Source: Holophagaceae bacterium (lineage in GTDB: Bacteria > Acidobacteriota > Holophagae > Holophagales > Holophagaceae). From it: DNA of 46,829 nt. Shown piece by piece: positions 10,601-17,494 of this stretch (positions are counted from its first letter, which is position 1; every line of letters starts with the position of its first letter). Made by a program: the position numbers and the translations under genes. The DNA lies in the NCBI GenBank assembly GCA_025363715.1, contig JANYLR010000051.1:1-46829 (forward strand), given 5' to 3'. Below the pieces are notes generated by a model. The model worked only from the letters and a program-made list of their open reading frames with translations. It was not told the DNA's origin and ran no database searches.

Positions 10601-10735
10601 GCTCCGCACGAACTTCACCGCCACAGGGCGCTCCAGTCCGGCGTCCCAGGCCCGGTGGACCTCGCCCATGCCCCCGACGCCCAGCACGCCTTTCAAGGTG
10701 ATGCGGCCATCGAGGTTGGTCAGCAACAGGCTCAT
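7610..10735 (-). CDS. Membrane-anchored Ser/Thr protein kinase with large C-terminal sensor-like domain
   Basis: The protein has 1041 residues. The kinase domain comes first: glycine loop GVGGMG (19-24), ATP lysine in AVKF (Lys41), catalytic HRDVKPAN (127-134), DFG (150-152) and APE (175-177). All key residues are present, so it should be active. A charged region (ARRWARRYP) is followed by one membrane helix at about 320-340. The remaining ~700 residues, which would lie outside the cytoplasm, are α-helical and Ala/Leu/Arg-rich with TPR-like stretches. This is the usual plan of PknB-type acidobacterial kinases. Its ATG overlaps the stop of the upstream MocR gene by ATGA, so the two are translationally coupled. 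The signal sensed and the substrates are unknown. Confidence 0.88.
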   Translation of the reverse strand: MSLLLTNLDGRITLKGVLGVGGMGEVHRAWDAGLERPVAVKFVRSGDPKEADRLLLEARLQARVEHPNVVRVHDTGTLEGRPCILIQLVEGETFADLDTGGTWQVKVRLAAQAARGLGAAHRQGLVHRDVKPANILVEASKEGQQALLSDFGLARDEEGGLTRSGLMMGTVDFMAPEQVTGAAPVDYRADIYGLGATLYAVLAGRPPFRHTPGPTADGHSTHDLHGVTPDGDVHPGDLLRRVLEEEPRSLDLQVPGLPRDLATVVAKAMEKNPPRRYATAEALADDLERVLRGEAILARPMGLSERARRWARRYPVPARTLGGIAVVALAAVAFAGWTSFRSRTQSLEAARMGSLAADMESTLRMAYLSPAFDQQPLLAGIRAQVDQMRARPMGQVSPAGLFVIGKGLEALGDDDGARPYFEAAWARGFRTPEAAESLGFLKGRLYFKAMDRARESLAAKARERRESEAKEAFLQPATDLLNQAPGTGWKRGYREAYLLYLQGRFDESRAKSALVLQEDPSRYEALRLQAIVDEREISTAFQAGKRQDLQAKIEAMSARVEAALRWGRSDPMLLNLKIRSVHFQAVLKRLNGQDASELIALEEPLLQQLRALEGESFGSLVSLGNLNGEQAYRASAGNREAVPGFFRNAAQAYRRAADLAPGDVNVRNTLAALCADWVMHLRMQGQSREEPLRLGLKAAEEGERLGPNMARSRFVAMQLNRSEGEALDDEGGDAEAAYRTGIQKAEALRLTEGPDALQLDSHLAYLHGQLSRVLFRKGRDPNPEIQQAIEAARRMREHLDLKAVDAVLNWNEVVTNVADAMVEFGGDSKSILVLACSTSDEAITLRPDAHVLGIAKVPLLAVEASRRVQAGEDPTSIFQEMDTRLAQAKAVYGNTIVHWQARAIIPVIEGEYLARQGKDPAKAFLRAKPMLEEMVRKFPGFPWSAAYLVHLPVLEARWRREQGLPYTHLARPALASAERLVVKFPRQIQTWMDLAALRVMSGNAAGAQEAWGKALALNPRAPELPDYRGFRELVHSPTPPA

Positions 10736-12288
10736 CGTTCCTCCACCAGGGCGGCGCGCATGCGGAGAGCCACTTCCTCGAGATCAGCTTCCGGGTAGTT
10801 CGAGAAGCCGATCCGCAGGGCCTGCACGGGGCCACCGTCGAAGGCGAACCGCCGTCCCGGCTGGAAGGCCACGCCATGTTCCAGGGCGCGGGCAGCCCAG
10901 CGGTCCACATCCACGCCCTCGGCCACCCGGGCCCACAGGGCGAGACCCCCTTCGGGTACCTGGAAACTCAGGTCCTCGCCAAACGCGCGGCGCAGGGCCC
11001 GGCAAAGGACATCCCGCCGGCTCCGATAGGCCTGCTGCATGCGGTTGAGGTGGCGATGGATGTCCCCATCGTCCAGCAACTCGGCGAAGGCCCGCTCCAG
11101 CACCATGTCCCCCTGGCGGTCGAGGGCCTGTCTGAGTGCGCGCATGCGGGCGATGAGGGGGGTCGGCCCATGCACGTAGCCCAGCCGCAGGTTGGGGCTG
11201 AAAATCTTGCTCAGGGTGCCCACATGGATCACGACTCCGGCCCGATCCTCCGCCGCCAGGGGGGCCCGAGGGCGGCCCTCGAAGAGGAACTCGCTGTCCT
11301 GGTCGTTCTCGATGATCGCAAAGCGGTGGGCCTGGGCCAGGGCCATCAGCTGCGCCCGGCGCTCACCGCTGAGGGGAACCAGGGTGGGGTACTGGCGCAG
11401 CGGGGTGATGAAGACGGCCCGGAGCCGCTCGGATTCCGCCAGCTGCGCCAGGGCCCCGACGCGCATCCCCTCGGCGTCCACGGGCACGGGCAGGCAGCGC
11501 GCTCCGGCCCGGGCGAAAGCCTCCCACACCCCGGGATGACCCAGCGCTTCCACCGCCACGGCGCCGCTGGCCGAAAGCAGGGCCTGACCCGCCAGGAACA
11601 GGGCCATCTGGCTGCCGCGGGTGACCAGGATGTTGTCCGCTGTGGCAGCGATGCCCCGGGCATCGATCAGCATCCGGGCCAGCGACTGGCGCAGCATCGG
11701 GTGACCCTGGGGATCCTCCAACTCAAGGTTCTGCTGGCGATTCAGGACCAGGGCCCGACGGTAGGCCCGGGCCAGCTCCGCGCCCGGCAGGAGGCGGGGA
11801 TCCGGCAGGCCGCTCGCCACCTTCAGCAGGCCCGGGGTCCCCTTGGGTGATGCCTCGTCCATTCCCGCGGCGAGGTCAAACCCCATGGCGGAGCCATCGG
11901 ATTCCATGGCCGCCGGAGTGAACTGGCCAGGAAGCCGGGTGGGCGGGTTGGGGGCGACAAAGCTGCCCACGCCCGGGGTCGAGACGACCCAGCCTTCGGC
12001 CTGCAGGTCGTGGTAGGCCTCCATCACCGTGTTGCGACTCACGCCCAGCTGCTCGCCGAGGATGCGGTAGCCGGGCAGGGAATCGCCCGGGTGAAGTCGG
12101 CCCCGGTGGATTTCCTGCTTGAGGGAGTGGGCGATCTGGAGGTAGACCGGCTCCCGGCTCTGAGGATCGAGGAAAACGTTGGGCGACTTGGCGCTCAGGT
12201 TGGGCTCCGGGGGATCCCCCAGTCTAGGTGGTCCGCCCCGAATTGGTGTTGGAACCTTCACCGCAGGACCGTGGCCGATCCTTACCAT
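10732..12288 (-). CDS. MocR/GntR-type transcription regulator with aminotransferase domain
   Basis: The protein has 518 residues from the ATG at 12288. The first ~35 residues look untypical and no good ribosome site is seen, so the real start may be further in, just before NVFLDPQSREPVYLQIA. Residues ~45-112 are a GntR winged helix (EIHRGRLHPGDSLPGYRILG, GVSRNTVMEAYHDLQAEGW). Residues ~150-515 are a fold-type I aminotransferase domain with the PLP lysine in TLSKIFSPNLRLGY (Lys361). Where MocR proteins usually have EDDYDSEF this one has ENDQDSEF, so the Tyr that normally touches the cofactor is Gln. Family members sense PLP or an amine and regulate nearby genes, usually divergent ones. Here the coupled kinase downstream and the divergent lipoprotein gene are the candidate targets. 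Confidence 0.82.
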   Translation of the reverse strand: MVRIGHGPAVKVPTPIRGGPPRLGDPPEPNLSAKSPNVFLDPQSREPVYLQIAHSLKQEIHRGRLHPGDSLPGYRILGEQLGVSRNTVMEAYHDLQAEGWVVSTPGVGSFVAPNPPTRLPGQFTPAAMESDGSAMGFDLAAGMDEASPKGTPGLLKVASGLPDPRLLPGAELARAYRRALVLNRQQNLELEDPQGHPMLRQSLARMLIDARGIAATADNILVTRGSQMALFLAGQALLSASGAVAVEALGHPGVWEAFARAGARCLPVPVDAEGMRVGALAQLAESERLRAVFITPLRQYPTLVPLSGERRAQLMALAQAHRFAIIENDQDSEFLFEGRPRAPLAAEDRAGVVIHVGTLSKIFSPNLRLGYVHGPTPLIARMRALRQALDRQGDMVLERAFAELLDDGDIHRHLNRMQQAYRSRRDVLCRALRRAFGEDLSFQVPEGGLALWARVAEGVDVDRWAARALEHGVAFQPGRRFAFDGGPVQALRIGFSNYPEADLEEVALRMRAALVEER

Positions 12289-12296
12289 TCGGCCGA

Positions 12297-12336
12297 GGTG
12301 GCCCTACCCCTATTCCAAAAGCGACCCTGTCGGCCC
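12297..12336 (+). promoter_or_regulatory. Third, weaker copy of the lipoprotein leader element
   Basis: The sequence starts GGTGGCCC at 12297, contains TTCCAAAAGCGACCCTG and ends CGGCCC. It shares the outer GGTGGCCC word and the AAAGCG-ACCCTG core with the copies at 4371-4407 and 7425-7458, but the hairpin is weaker (only GGCC/GGCC plus short pairs). It lies 44 nt before the ATG at 12380. It also overlaps the region just upstream of the divergent MocR gene, so it could bind that regulator; this is speculation. Confidence 0.3.
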
Positions 12337-12379
12337 TTCATGCCAGGAACCAGGCTTGTATAGCTCTCTGGAGGCCACC

Positions 12380-13184
12380 ATGGGGATCCCCCACATCTCT
12401 TTCCCCGAGGTCGGCCCAACGCTGGAGCAGGTCCCTGCGGGCCTCAGGCGCCTGCCTCCTGGCAGCCCTGCTGATGGTCTGTAGGGGTGGTGGAGGCAGT
12501 TCCACCCCACCCCCGCCTTCACCTCCAACCCTCACCTCCATCACCCTGAATCCCACGTCCGCCACGGGTACCTGGGGGCAAACCCTGGATATCACTGCCA
12601 TGGACCGCTTCTCGGACGGAACCACCGTGACACCCCATGATGCCCAGGTCACCTGGGCCTCCAGTGCCCCCGCCGTGGCCACGGTGAACGCTGCGGGTCT
12701 GGTCACGGCCATCTGGAGGGGTACCGCCATCATCACCGCCAGCAAAGGCAACCTCTCCGCCACCTGCACCGTCACGGTCAATCAGCCTTACGACGCCGCG
12801 CAGGTGGGCGGATGGCTCTTCGTGGGCATGCCCAACCCCATCGATTTCTCCAATGCGTCAACCCATTACACTTTAAATTCCGATGGCACCTTCACCTACT
12901 TCCTGACCAGGGATTTCGGCAATACCTGCGCCCCCTACGGTGCGGTGGAGGCGGTGCAGGTGGGCACCTTCTCCAACACTTGAAACCAGATCATCTTCAA
13001 TTGCACGAGCCACGTTACCAACTACTACGGCTGCGACAAAAGGACCCTGGTCTTCCAGGCGGTCCTGACACCTGGATTTCACGTCCATACCGACGTCAGC
13101 TTTCCGCTCAGCAATGTCCTCCGCACCAGGAATGATGGGTTTGACTTCATGAACACCGGCTTGCTGGATCACACCAAGCAGTGA
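12380..13184 (+). pseudogene. Broken lipoprotein gene with bacterial Ig-like (Big_2) domain
   Basis: An ATG with a GGAGG site 5 nt upstream stands at 12380, but its frame ends after 34 codons. One frame over, directly after the start, the sequence reads like a lipoprotein signal (RSAQRWSRSLRASGACLLAA then LLMVC). That signal leads into a Big_2-like domain (SITLNPTSATGTWGQTLDIT, VTWASSAPAVATVNAAGLVT). A one-base change in the GGGG after ATG would join the two frames. The frame meets TGA at 12981-12983 (after GTFSNT) but then continues cleanly for 66 more codons (NQIIFNCTSHVTNYYGCDKR onward) to TGA at 13182-13184. TGG would give Trp at that point. Two lesions suggest decay; sequencing error is the alternative. 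The lipobox is also poor (Val before Cys). Confidence 0.72.
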
Positions 13185-13198
13185 TAACGGAATCTGGC

Positions 13199-13228
13199 GA
13201 AGGCGGGGGCGAATCGGCCCCCGCCTTC
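13199..13228. terminator. Strong hairpin after the broken lipoprotein gene
   Basis: GAAGGCGGGGGC and GCCCCCGCCTTC form a perfect 12-bp stem around a GAATCG loop, 15 nt after the last stop. No T-tract follows, so it may act as a factor-assisted terminator or transcript stabiliser. Confidence 0.6.
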
Positions 13229-13268
13229 CGGCAGCTCAATGCTTCTGTGAGCCTGCTAGGCTGGAATC

Positions 13269-13691
13269 ATGCTGAAGACTTATTACGCTGGCCAGGATGT
13301 GGACGCGCCCTGCGGGCGCTGTGGCGGCGACACGCGCCACCAGGTCCTGAACGTCACGAACGGGGTGCCCGACAAGCTCATCTGCGGGAACTGCCGCTCG
13401 GTGCACAAGTTCCGCGCTGCCAAGCCCGAGCCTCTGCCCCGCACGCCGCGCATCCCGGCCGCCGCCAAGGTGGGGGGACCGCGCCCCGGCTCCCTGGTGG
13501 CTCAGTTCCAGCATGTGCTGGCCCAGGAACAGGGCGGCGCCAAGGCCAGTCCCTACCGCGTCGCCGAGCGCTGGGAGGAAGGTGCCTGGATGGATCACCC
13601 CAGCTTCGGCCTGGGCCGCGTGCAGCGACGTCTGGGCAAGAAGGTGGACGTGCTGTTCAAGGATGGGCTCAAGACCCTGGTCAGCGCATGA
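13269..13691 (+). CDS. Zinc-ribbon protein with PcrA/UvrD-type C-terminal Tudor-like domain
   Basis: The protein has 140 residues. The N-terminus has two CxxC knuckles (Cys15/Cys18 in CGRC and Cys39/Cys42 in CGNC), spaced as in a zinc ribbon. A Pro/Ala-rich linker leads to a C-terminal segment WMDHPSFGLGRVQRRLGKKV followed by DVLFKDGLKTL. This follows the H-xFG-G-V...F-DG-K-L pattern at the C-terminus of UvrD/PcrA helicases, which binds RNA polymerase. It overlaps the exonuclease gene by ATGA. A role in transcription-linked repair is an inference from that motif; no named family was recognised. Confidence 0.65.
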   Translation: MLKTYYAGQDVDAPCGRCGGDTRHQVLNVTNGVPDKLICGNCRSVHKFRAAKPEPLPRTPRIPAAAKVGGPRPGSLVAQFQHVLAQEQGGAKASPYRVAERWEEGAWMDHPSFGLGRVQRRLGKKVDVLFKDGLKTLVSA

Positions 13692-14326
13692 CCCTGGAAC
13701 CCCTCCTCGAACCAGTTTCCCCCGCCCTGCGGGAGTTGCGGTTCGCGGTGCTGGACCTGGAGACCACGGGCGGCAGCCCCAAGGCCCGCTGGGGCAAGGA
13801 TGGCCGCTTCCTCCAGCCTTCCGAAATCACCGAAGTCGGCCTGGTGAGGCTGTCGGGCCTAGTGGTGGAGGAACGCTGGTCGAGCCTGGCCTCCATCCAG
13901 GGCTTCCTCCCCGAGGAGATCCAGCGCCTCACCGGCATCAGCCTCCCCATGCTGGCGGGGGCGCCGCCCTGGGAGCAGGTGGCCCTCAAGCTGGCGCCCA
14001 AGCTGGAAGGCCGCGTCTGGGTGGCCCACCACGCCCCCTACGACGGCAGCTTCCTCAAAGCCTGGCTGCCCGAGGGCGTCTGGCGGCGCCACCGCCTCAT
14101 CTGCACCCGCCTGCTGGCCAAGAAGCTCATCCCCGAGCTGCCCCGGCGCAGCCTGGCCGAACTCTGCGCGTTCCTCGGCATCACCAACTCCCGCGCCCAT
14201 CGGGCCCTCCAGGATGCCGAAGCCACCGCCGAAGCCCTGCAGCATCTCCTCAAGCGGGCCGAGGATCAGGGGCTCGACGGGGAAGCCTTCCTTGCCGCGG
14301 GGGAAGTGGCGTGGAACAAGGTGTAG
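13688..14326 (+). CDS. DnaQ-like 3'-5' exonuclease (DEDDh)
   Basis: The protein has 212 residues. The start at 13688 overlaps the previous stop (ATGA). Exo I is FAVLDLETTG (Asp23, Glu25). Exo II is VWVAHHAPYDGSFL, where the NxxFD motif is replaced by HAPYD. Exo III is HRALQDAEATAEAL, so all acidic residues and the general-base His are present. The domain resembles the proofreading subunit of DNA polymerase III and the exonuclease of some UvrC-like fusions. A ~20-residue insert after Exo I (GGSPKARWGKDGRFLQPSEI) is unusual. As a stand-alone protein it could act in repair or RNA trimming. Confidence 0.85.
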   Translation: MTLEPLLEPVSPALRELRFAVLDLETTGGSPKARWGKDGRFLQPSEITEVGLVRLSGLVVEERWSSLASIQGFLPEEIQRLTGISLPMLAGAPPWEQVALKLAPKLEGRVWVAHHAPYDGSFLKAWLPEGVWRRHRLICTRLLAKKLIPELPRRSLAELCAFLGITNSRAHRALQDAEATAEALQHLLKRAEDQGLDGEAFLAAGEVAWNKV

Positions 14327-14354
14327 TTGACCCGTGACTGAGGACTGACTCCCC

Positions 14355-14924
14355 ATGGACCTAACCCGCTTCCTCGAGCTCGTACGCACCCAGGGTTGGC
14401 AGGGCTGGTCCCTGTGGATGGTGCTCCTGGCCCAGGCCCTGCTGTGGGTGGGGATCGTGCGCCTGCACCTGTCGCTGGAACGGGAGGAGGCGCCCTGGGA
14501 GGAGTGCATCGGCAAGATCCGCTCGGCCTTCCTCCGCAAGGTCAACGGAGAGGACGAGATCCAGGAATTGAAGGTCCACCGCTACGCGCCCCTGGTGGAC
14601 CAGCTGGTGGCCCTGCACTTCGTGGAGGAGAAGGCCGACCGCTTCGACCGCTGGCTGCTGCTGCGCTGGAAGGTCAAGGAAGGCCTGCGCCCCTACTGGA
14701 TCCACTGGGGCTATCTGATCATCGCCTTCGGGGCCGTGGTCTGGTACCTCCAGGGTCTGCGCCTGGACATGGGCACCGACCTGCTCAAGCGCACTCCCGT
14801 GGATCCGCGCCTGCTCTGGGTGTGGCTGGGCTATGCCATGATCCTGGCCTGGAAGATCGTGCGCCTGCACGGCAACCTCGAGCGCGTCCAGCGCAGCCTG
14901 CTGCTGCCGAGGCGCGACGAGTGA
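14355..14924 (+). CDS. Small membrane protein of unknown function
   Basis: The protein has 189 residues. Three hydrophobic segments are visible: about residues 18-37 (WSLWMVLLAQALLWVGIV), 117-133 (WGYLIIAFGAVVWYLQG) and 153-168 (LLWVWLGYAMILAWKIV). A charged, helical stretch of ~75 residues (EREEAPWEECIGKIRSAFLR onward) lies between the first two and would face the cytoplasm. I recognise no family. Its stop overlaps the start of the YraN-like gene (TGATG), so it belongs to the same operon. Confidence 0.65.
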   Translation: MDLTRFLELVRTQGWQGWSLWMVLLAQALLWVGIVRLHLSLEREEAPWEECIGKIRSAFLRKVNGEDEIQELKVHRYAPLVDQLVALHFVEEKADRFDRWLLLRWKVKEGLRPYWIHWGYLIIAFGAVVWYLQGLRLDMGTDLLKRTPVDPRLLWVWLGYAMILAWKIVRLHGNLERVQRSLLLPRRDE

Positions 14925-15304
14925 TGAGGTCAAGGCGCGGGGAGGCGGCCCGCCGCCTGGGCCTGCGGGCCGAGCGCCTGACGCTCTGGCTGCTCTGGGC
15001 CCGGGGCTGGGACCTGGTGGCCTGGCGTCAGAAACTGGGCCGTTGGGAACTGGACCTGCTCCTGAGCCGGGGACCAGAGCTGCGCTTGCTGGAGGTGAAG
15101 GCCCGCCGGCCCGGGGCTTGGGTGGGCGCGGACACGGCCCTGGAACCCGAGCAGCGCCTCCGCCTCCAGCGAGCCCTGCGGACCTGGCTGGACCGGGTGC
15201 CTTGGCCCGGGGAGGTCAGCTTCCAGCGGGTGAGCTGGGCGGGACTCAGATGCCGGTTCCATCCGCCGGAAAGATGGAATTTACTGAAGATACATAGGGG
15301 CTAA
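14924..15304 (+). CDS. YraN/UPF0102 family nuclease-fold protein
   Basis: The protein has 126 residues, the family's usual size. The pattern RRGEAARRLGLRAERLTLWL then WELDLLLSRG and LRLLEVKARR matches the restriction-endonuclease-like core: Glu42/Asp44 in ELD, and Glu57-x-Lys59. The middle and C-terminus (LEPEQRLRLQRALRTWL) also fit. The biochemical role of the family is not settled; it is assumed to act on DNA or RNA. It overlaps the upstream gene by one nucleotide and ends in TAA inside a small hairpin (AGGGG-CTAA-CCCCT). Confidence 0.83.
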   Translation: MRSRRGEAARRLGLRAERLTLWLLWARGWDLVAWRQKLGRWELDLLLSRGPELRLLEVKARRPGAWVGADTALEPEQRLRLQRALRTWLDRVPWPGEVSFQRVSWAGLRCRFHPPERWNLLKIHRG

Positions 15305-15332
15305 CCCCTCCAGGTGCCGCCACCTACCGGAC

Positions 15333-15348
15333 TGGCACAGCCCTCGCC
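15333..15348 (+). promoter_or_regulatory. σ54-type promoter before flhA
   Basis: TGGCACAGCCCTCGCC matches the −24/−12 consensus TGGCACG-N4-TTGCA, with GG and GC at the exact spacing and one mismatch in the −12 TTGC. Transcription would begin near 15359, leaving only ~11 nt before the annotated ATG. That short leader lowers confidence. Two small hairpins (AGGGG/CCCCT around 15296-15309, AGGTG/CACCT at 15312-15325) lie just upstream and may end the previous operon. Confidence 0.5.
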
Positions 15349-15369
15349 CCGAACCCTGCGGGTGTCGGT

Positions 15370-17472
15370 ATGTTGACCTTTCTGGATCGTCTGCTTCCTT
15401 TGATGGGCCGCCTGGCCAAGCGGTCGGATCTCGCTGCGCCCGTGTTCGTGATGATCGTGCTGGTGGTGATGGTGCTGCCCATGCCCGCCTTCGCGGTGGA
15501 CCTGCTCATCGTCCTGAACATCACCCTGAGCCTCATTATCCTCATGGTCGGCATGTATGTGCGGCGCCCCAAGGAGTTCAGCTCGTACCCCTCGGTCCTG
15601 CTGGTGGTGACGCTTTTCCGTCTGGCCATCAACGTGGCCACCACCCGCCGGATCCTGCTCTACGCGGGGGACCAGGGGGCGGATGCCGCCGGCCACATGG
15701 TGAAGGCCTTCGGCCAGTTCGTGGTGGGCGGGAGCTATGTCATCGGCCTGGTGGTCTTCATGATCCTCCTGGCCATCCAGTTCCTGGTCATCAACCATGG
15801 CGCGGGCCGCATCGCCGAAGTGACCGCCCGCTTCACCCTGGACGCCCTGCCCGGCAAGCAAATGGCCATCGATGCCGATCTGAACGCGGGCTACATCGAC
15901 GAACAGGAGGCCCGGAGGCGCCGCAAGGATCTCCAGGAGGAGGCCGGCTTCTACGGGGCCATGGACGGCGCCGTGAAGTTCACCCAGCGGGATTCCGTGG
16001 CGGCCCTGATCATCCTGGCCGTCAACATCGTGGCGGGCATCATCCTCGGCGTGGTGCGCTACAACATGCCGGTCGTCCAGGCCCTGGAGGTCTACACCCT
16101 CCTGACCGTGGGCGATGGCTTGGTGACGGTGATCCCCAGCCTGCTCATCAGCGTGGGCGGCGCCATCCTCACCACCCGCAGCGGCAGTGATGCCTCGGGT
16201 CTGGGCAGCGAGGTCATGGGCCAGCTGGGCGCCGACCCCCGGCCCATGGCCATCGCCGCCGCCATCCTCTTCCTCTTCGGGGCCGTGCCGGGCCTGCCCC
16301 TGTTCCCCTTCTGGGTCATGGCCGCCATCTTCGGTGTCATGGCCTACGCCGCCTGGAAGCTGCCCCAGGCGGCCACGCCCGCCGAGGAGGTCGACCTGGC
16401 CGCGGCGGAGAAGGCCAAGAGCGCCGCCGCCGAGGGCGCGGACCGGGTGGAGGGCCTGCTCAAGGTGGATCCCCTGGGTCTGGAGGTGGGCTACAGCCTC
16501 ATCCCCCTGCTGGATGTGAATCAGGGCGGCACGGTGCTGGAGCGCATCAAGGCCGTGCGCCGCCAGATGGCCACGGAGCTGGGCATCGTGGTGCCCCCCG
16601 TGCGCATCCGGGACAACCTGCAGCTGGCTCCGCACGCCTACCGCATCCTCCTCCGGGGCGAGGAGATCGCCCGGGCGGAGCTTCAGCCCAACCAGTTCCT
16701 GGCCATGAATCCGGGCACGGCCACCGAGGATCTCTCCGGCACGCCCACCTCCGAGCCGGCCTTCGGCCTGCCCGCCTTCTGGATTCCCGATTCCCAGCGG
16801 GACCGGGCCCAGATGCTCGGGTACACCGTGGTGGAACCCGCGACGGTGCTCACCACCCACATCTCCGAACTCATCAAGAAGCACGCGCCGGATCTGCTGG
16901 GCCGGCCCGAAGTCCAGCACCTGCTGGACACGCTGAAGGAAGGCGCCCCCAAGCTGGTGGACGACCTCATCCCCAATGTCATCAGCGTGGCCACCCTCCA
17001 GAAGGTGATGCACAACCTCCTGCGCGAGCGGGTGCCTGTGCGGGACCTGGGCCGCATCCTGGAAGCCACCGCCGACGCCGCCACCATGACCAAGGACATC
17101 GGCTTCATCACCGAGTACGTCCGTCAGGCCATGGGCCGGGCGCTCACCAGCCCCCACCTCTCCGATAGCGGTGAACTGGGGGTGCTGGTGCTGGACCCGA
17201 CTCTGGAGCAGACCCTTCAGGGCGGCATTGAACAGACCGACCGGGGCAGCTTCCTGGCCCTGGAGCCGGGGCGCACCCAGGAGCTGCTCAACCGCATCGC
17301 CAATGGCATCGCGGCCGTATTGCCCGGCGCCCAGCCGGTGCTGCTCACCAACCCCGTGGTGCGGCCCCACCTGCGGCGCCTGCTCGAGCGCGCGCTGCCC
17401 CATCTGGTGGTGCTCAGCCACAGCGAGGTGCCCCTGGATGTCCGCGTCGTGAACCTGGGGACCGTCTCATGA
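15370..17472 (+). CDS. flhA: Flagellar export gate protein FlhA
   Basis: The protein has 700 residues, a normal length. The N-terminal half is a cluster of eight membrane helices (VFVMIVLVVMVLPMPAFAVD and following). It contains the FHIPEP-family hallmarks RRPKEFSSYPSVLLVVTLFR and NVATTRRILL, plus the cytoplasmic loop with DALPGKQMAIDADLNAGYID. The C-terminal ~340 residues form the cytoplasmic domain that docks chaperone-substrate complexes in the nonameric ring of the type III export gate. The next gene is flhF after 22 nt. No flhB lies next to it, so the other gate parts must be elsewhere. Confidence 0.97.
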   Translation: MLTFLDRLLPLMGRLAKRSDLAAPVFVMIVLVVMVLPMPAFAVDLLIVLNITLSLIILMVGMYVRRPKEFSSYPSVLLVVTLFRLAINVATTRRILLYAGDQGADAAGHMVKAFGQFVVGGSYVIGLVVFMILLAIQFLVINHGAGRIAEVTARFTLDALPGKQMAIDADLNAGYIDEQEARRRRKDLQEEAGFYGAMDGAVKFTQRDSVAALIILAVNIVAGIILGVVRYNMPVVQALEVYTLLTVGDGLVTVIPSLLISVGGAILTTRSGSDASGLGSEVMGQLGADPRPMAIAAAILFLFGAVPGLPLFPFWVMAAIFGVMAYAAWKLPQAATPAEEVDLAAAEKAKSAAAEGADRVEGLLKVDPLGLEVGYSLIPLLDVNQGGTVLERIKAVRRQMATELGIVVPPVRIRDNLQLAPHAYRILLRGEEIARAELQPNQFLAMNPGTATEDLSGTPTSEPAFGLPAFWIPDSQRDRAQMLGYTVVEPATVLTTHISELIKKHAPDLLGRPEVQHLLDTLKEGAPKLVDDLIPNVISVATLQKVMHNLLRERVPVRDLGRILEATADAATMTKDIGFITEYVRQAMGRALTSPHLSDSGELGVLVLDPTLEQTLQGGIEQTDRGSFLALEPGRTQELLNRIANGIAAVLPGAQPVLLTNPVVRPHLRRLLERALPHLVVLSHSEVPLDVRVVNLGTVS

Positions 17473-17494
17473 ACCGTTTCATGAAGGGCCAACC

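Noticed and set aside
12981..12983. TGA read as selenocysteine
   Set aside because: No downstream hairpin of the bacterial SECIS type is seen and a lipoprotein of this type has no expected selenocysteine.
15301..17421. A 706-codon open frame on the minus strand opposite flhA
   Set aside because: It is the complement shadow of a certain gene in high-GC DNA; the protein is His/Gly/Gln-rich with no domain pattern. The same holds for the long frames opposite the lipoproteins and the kinase.
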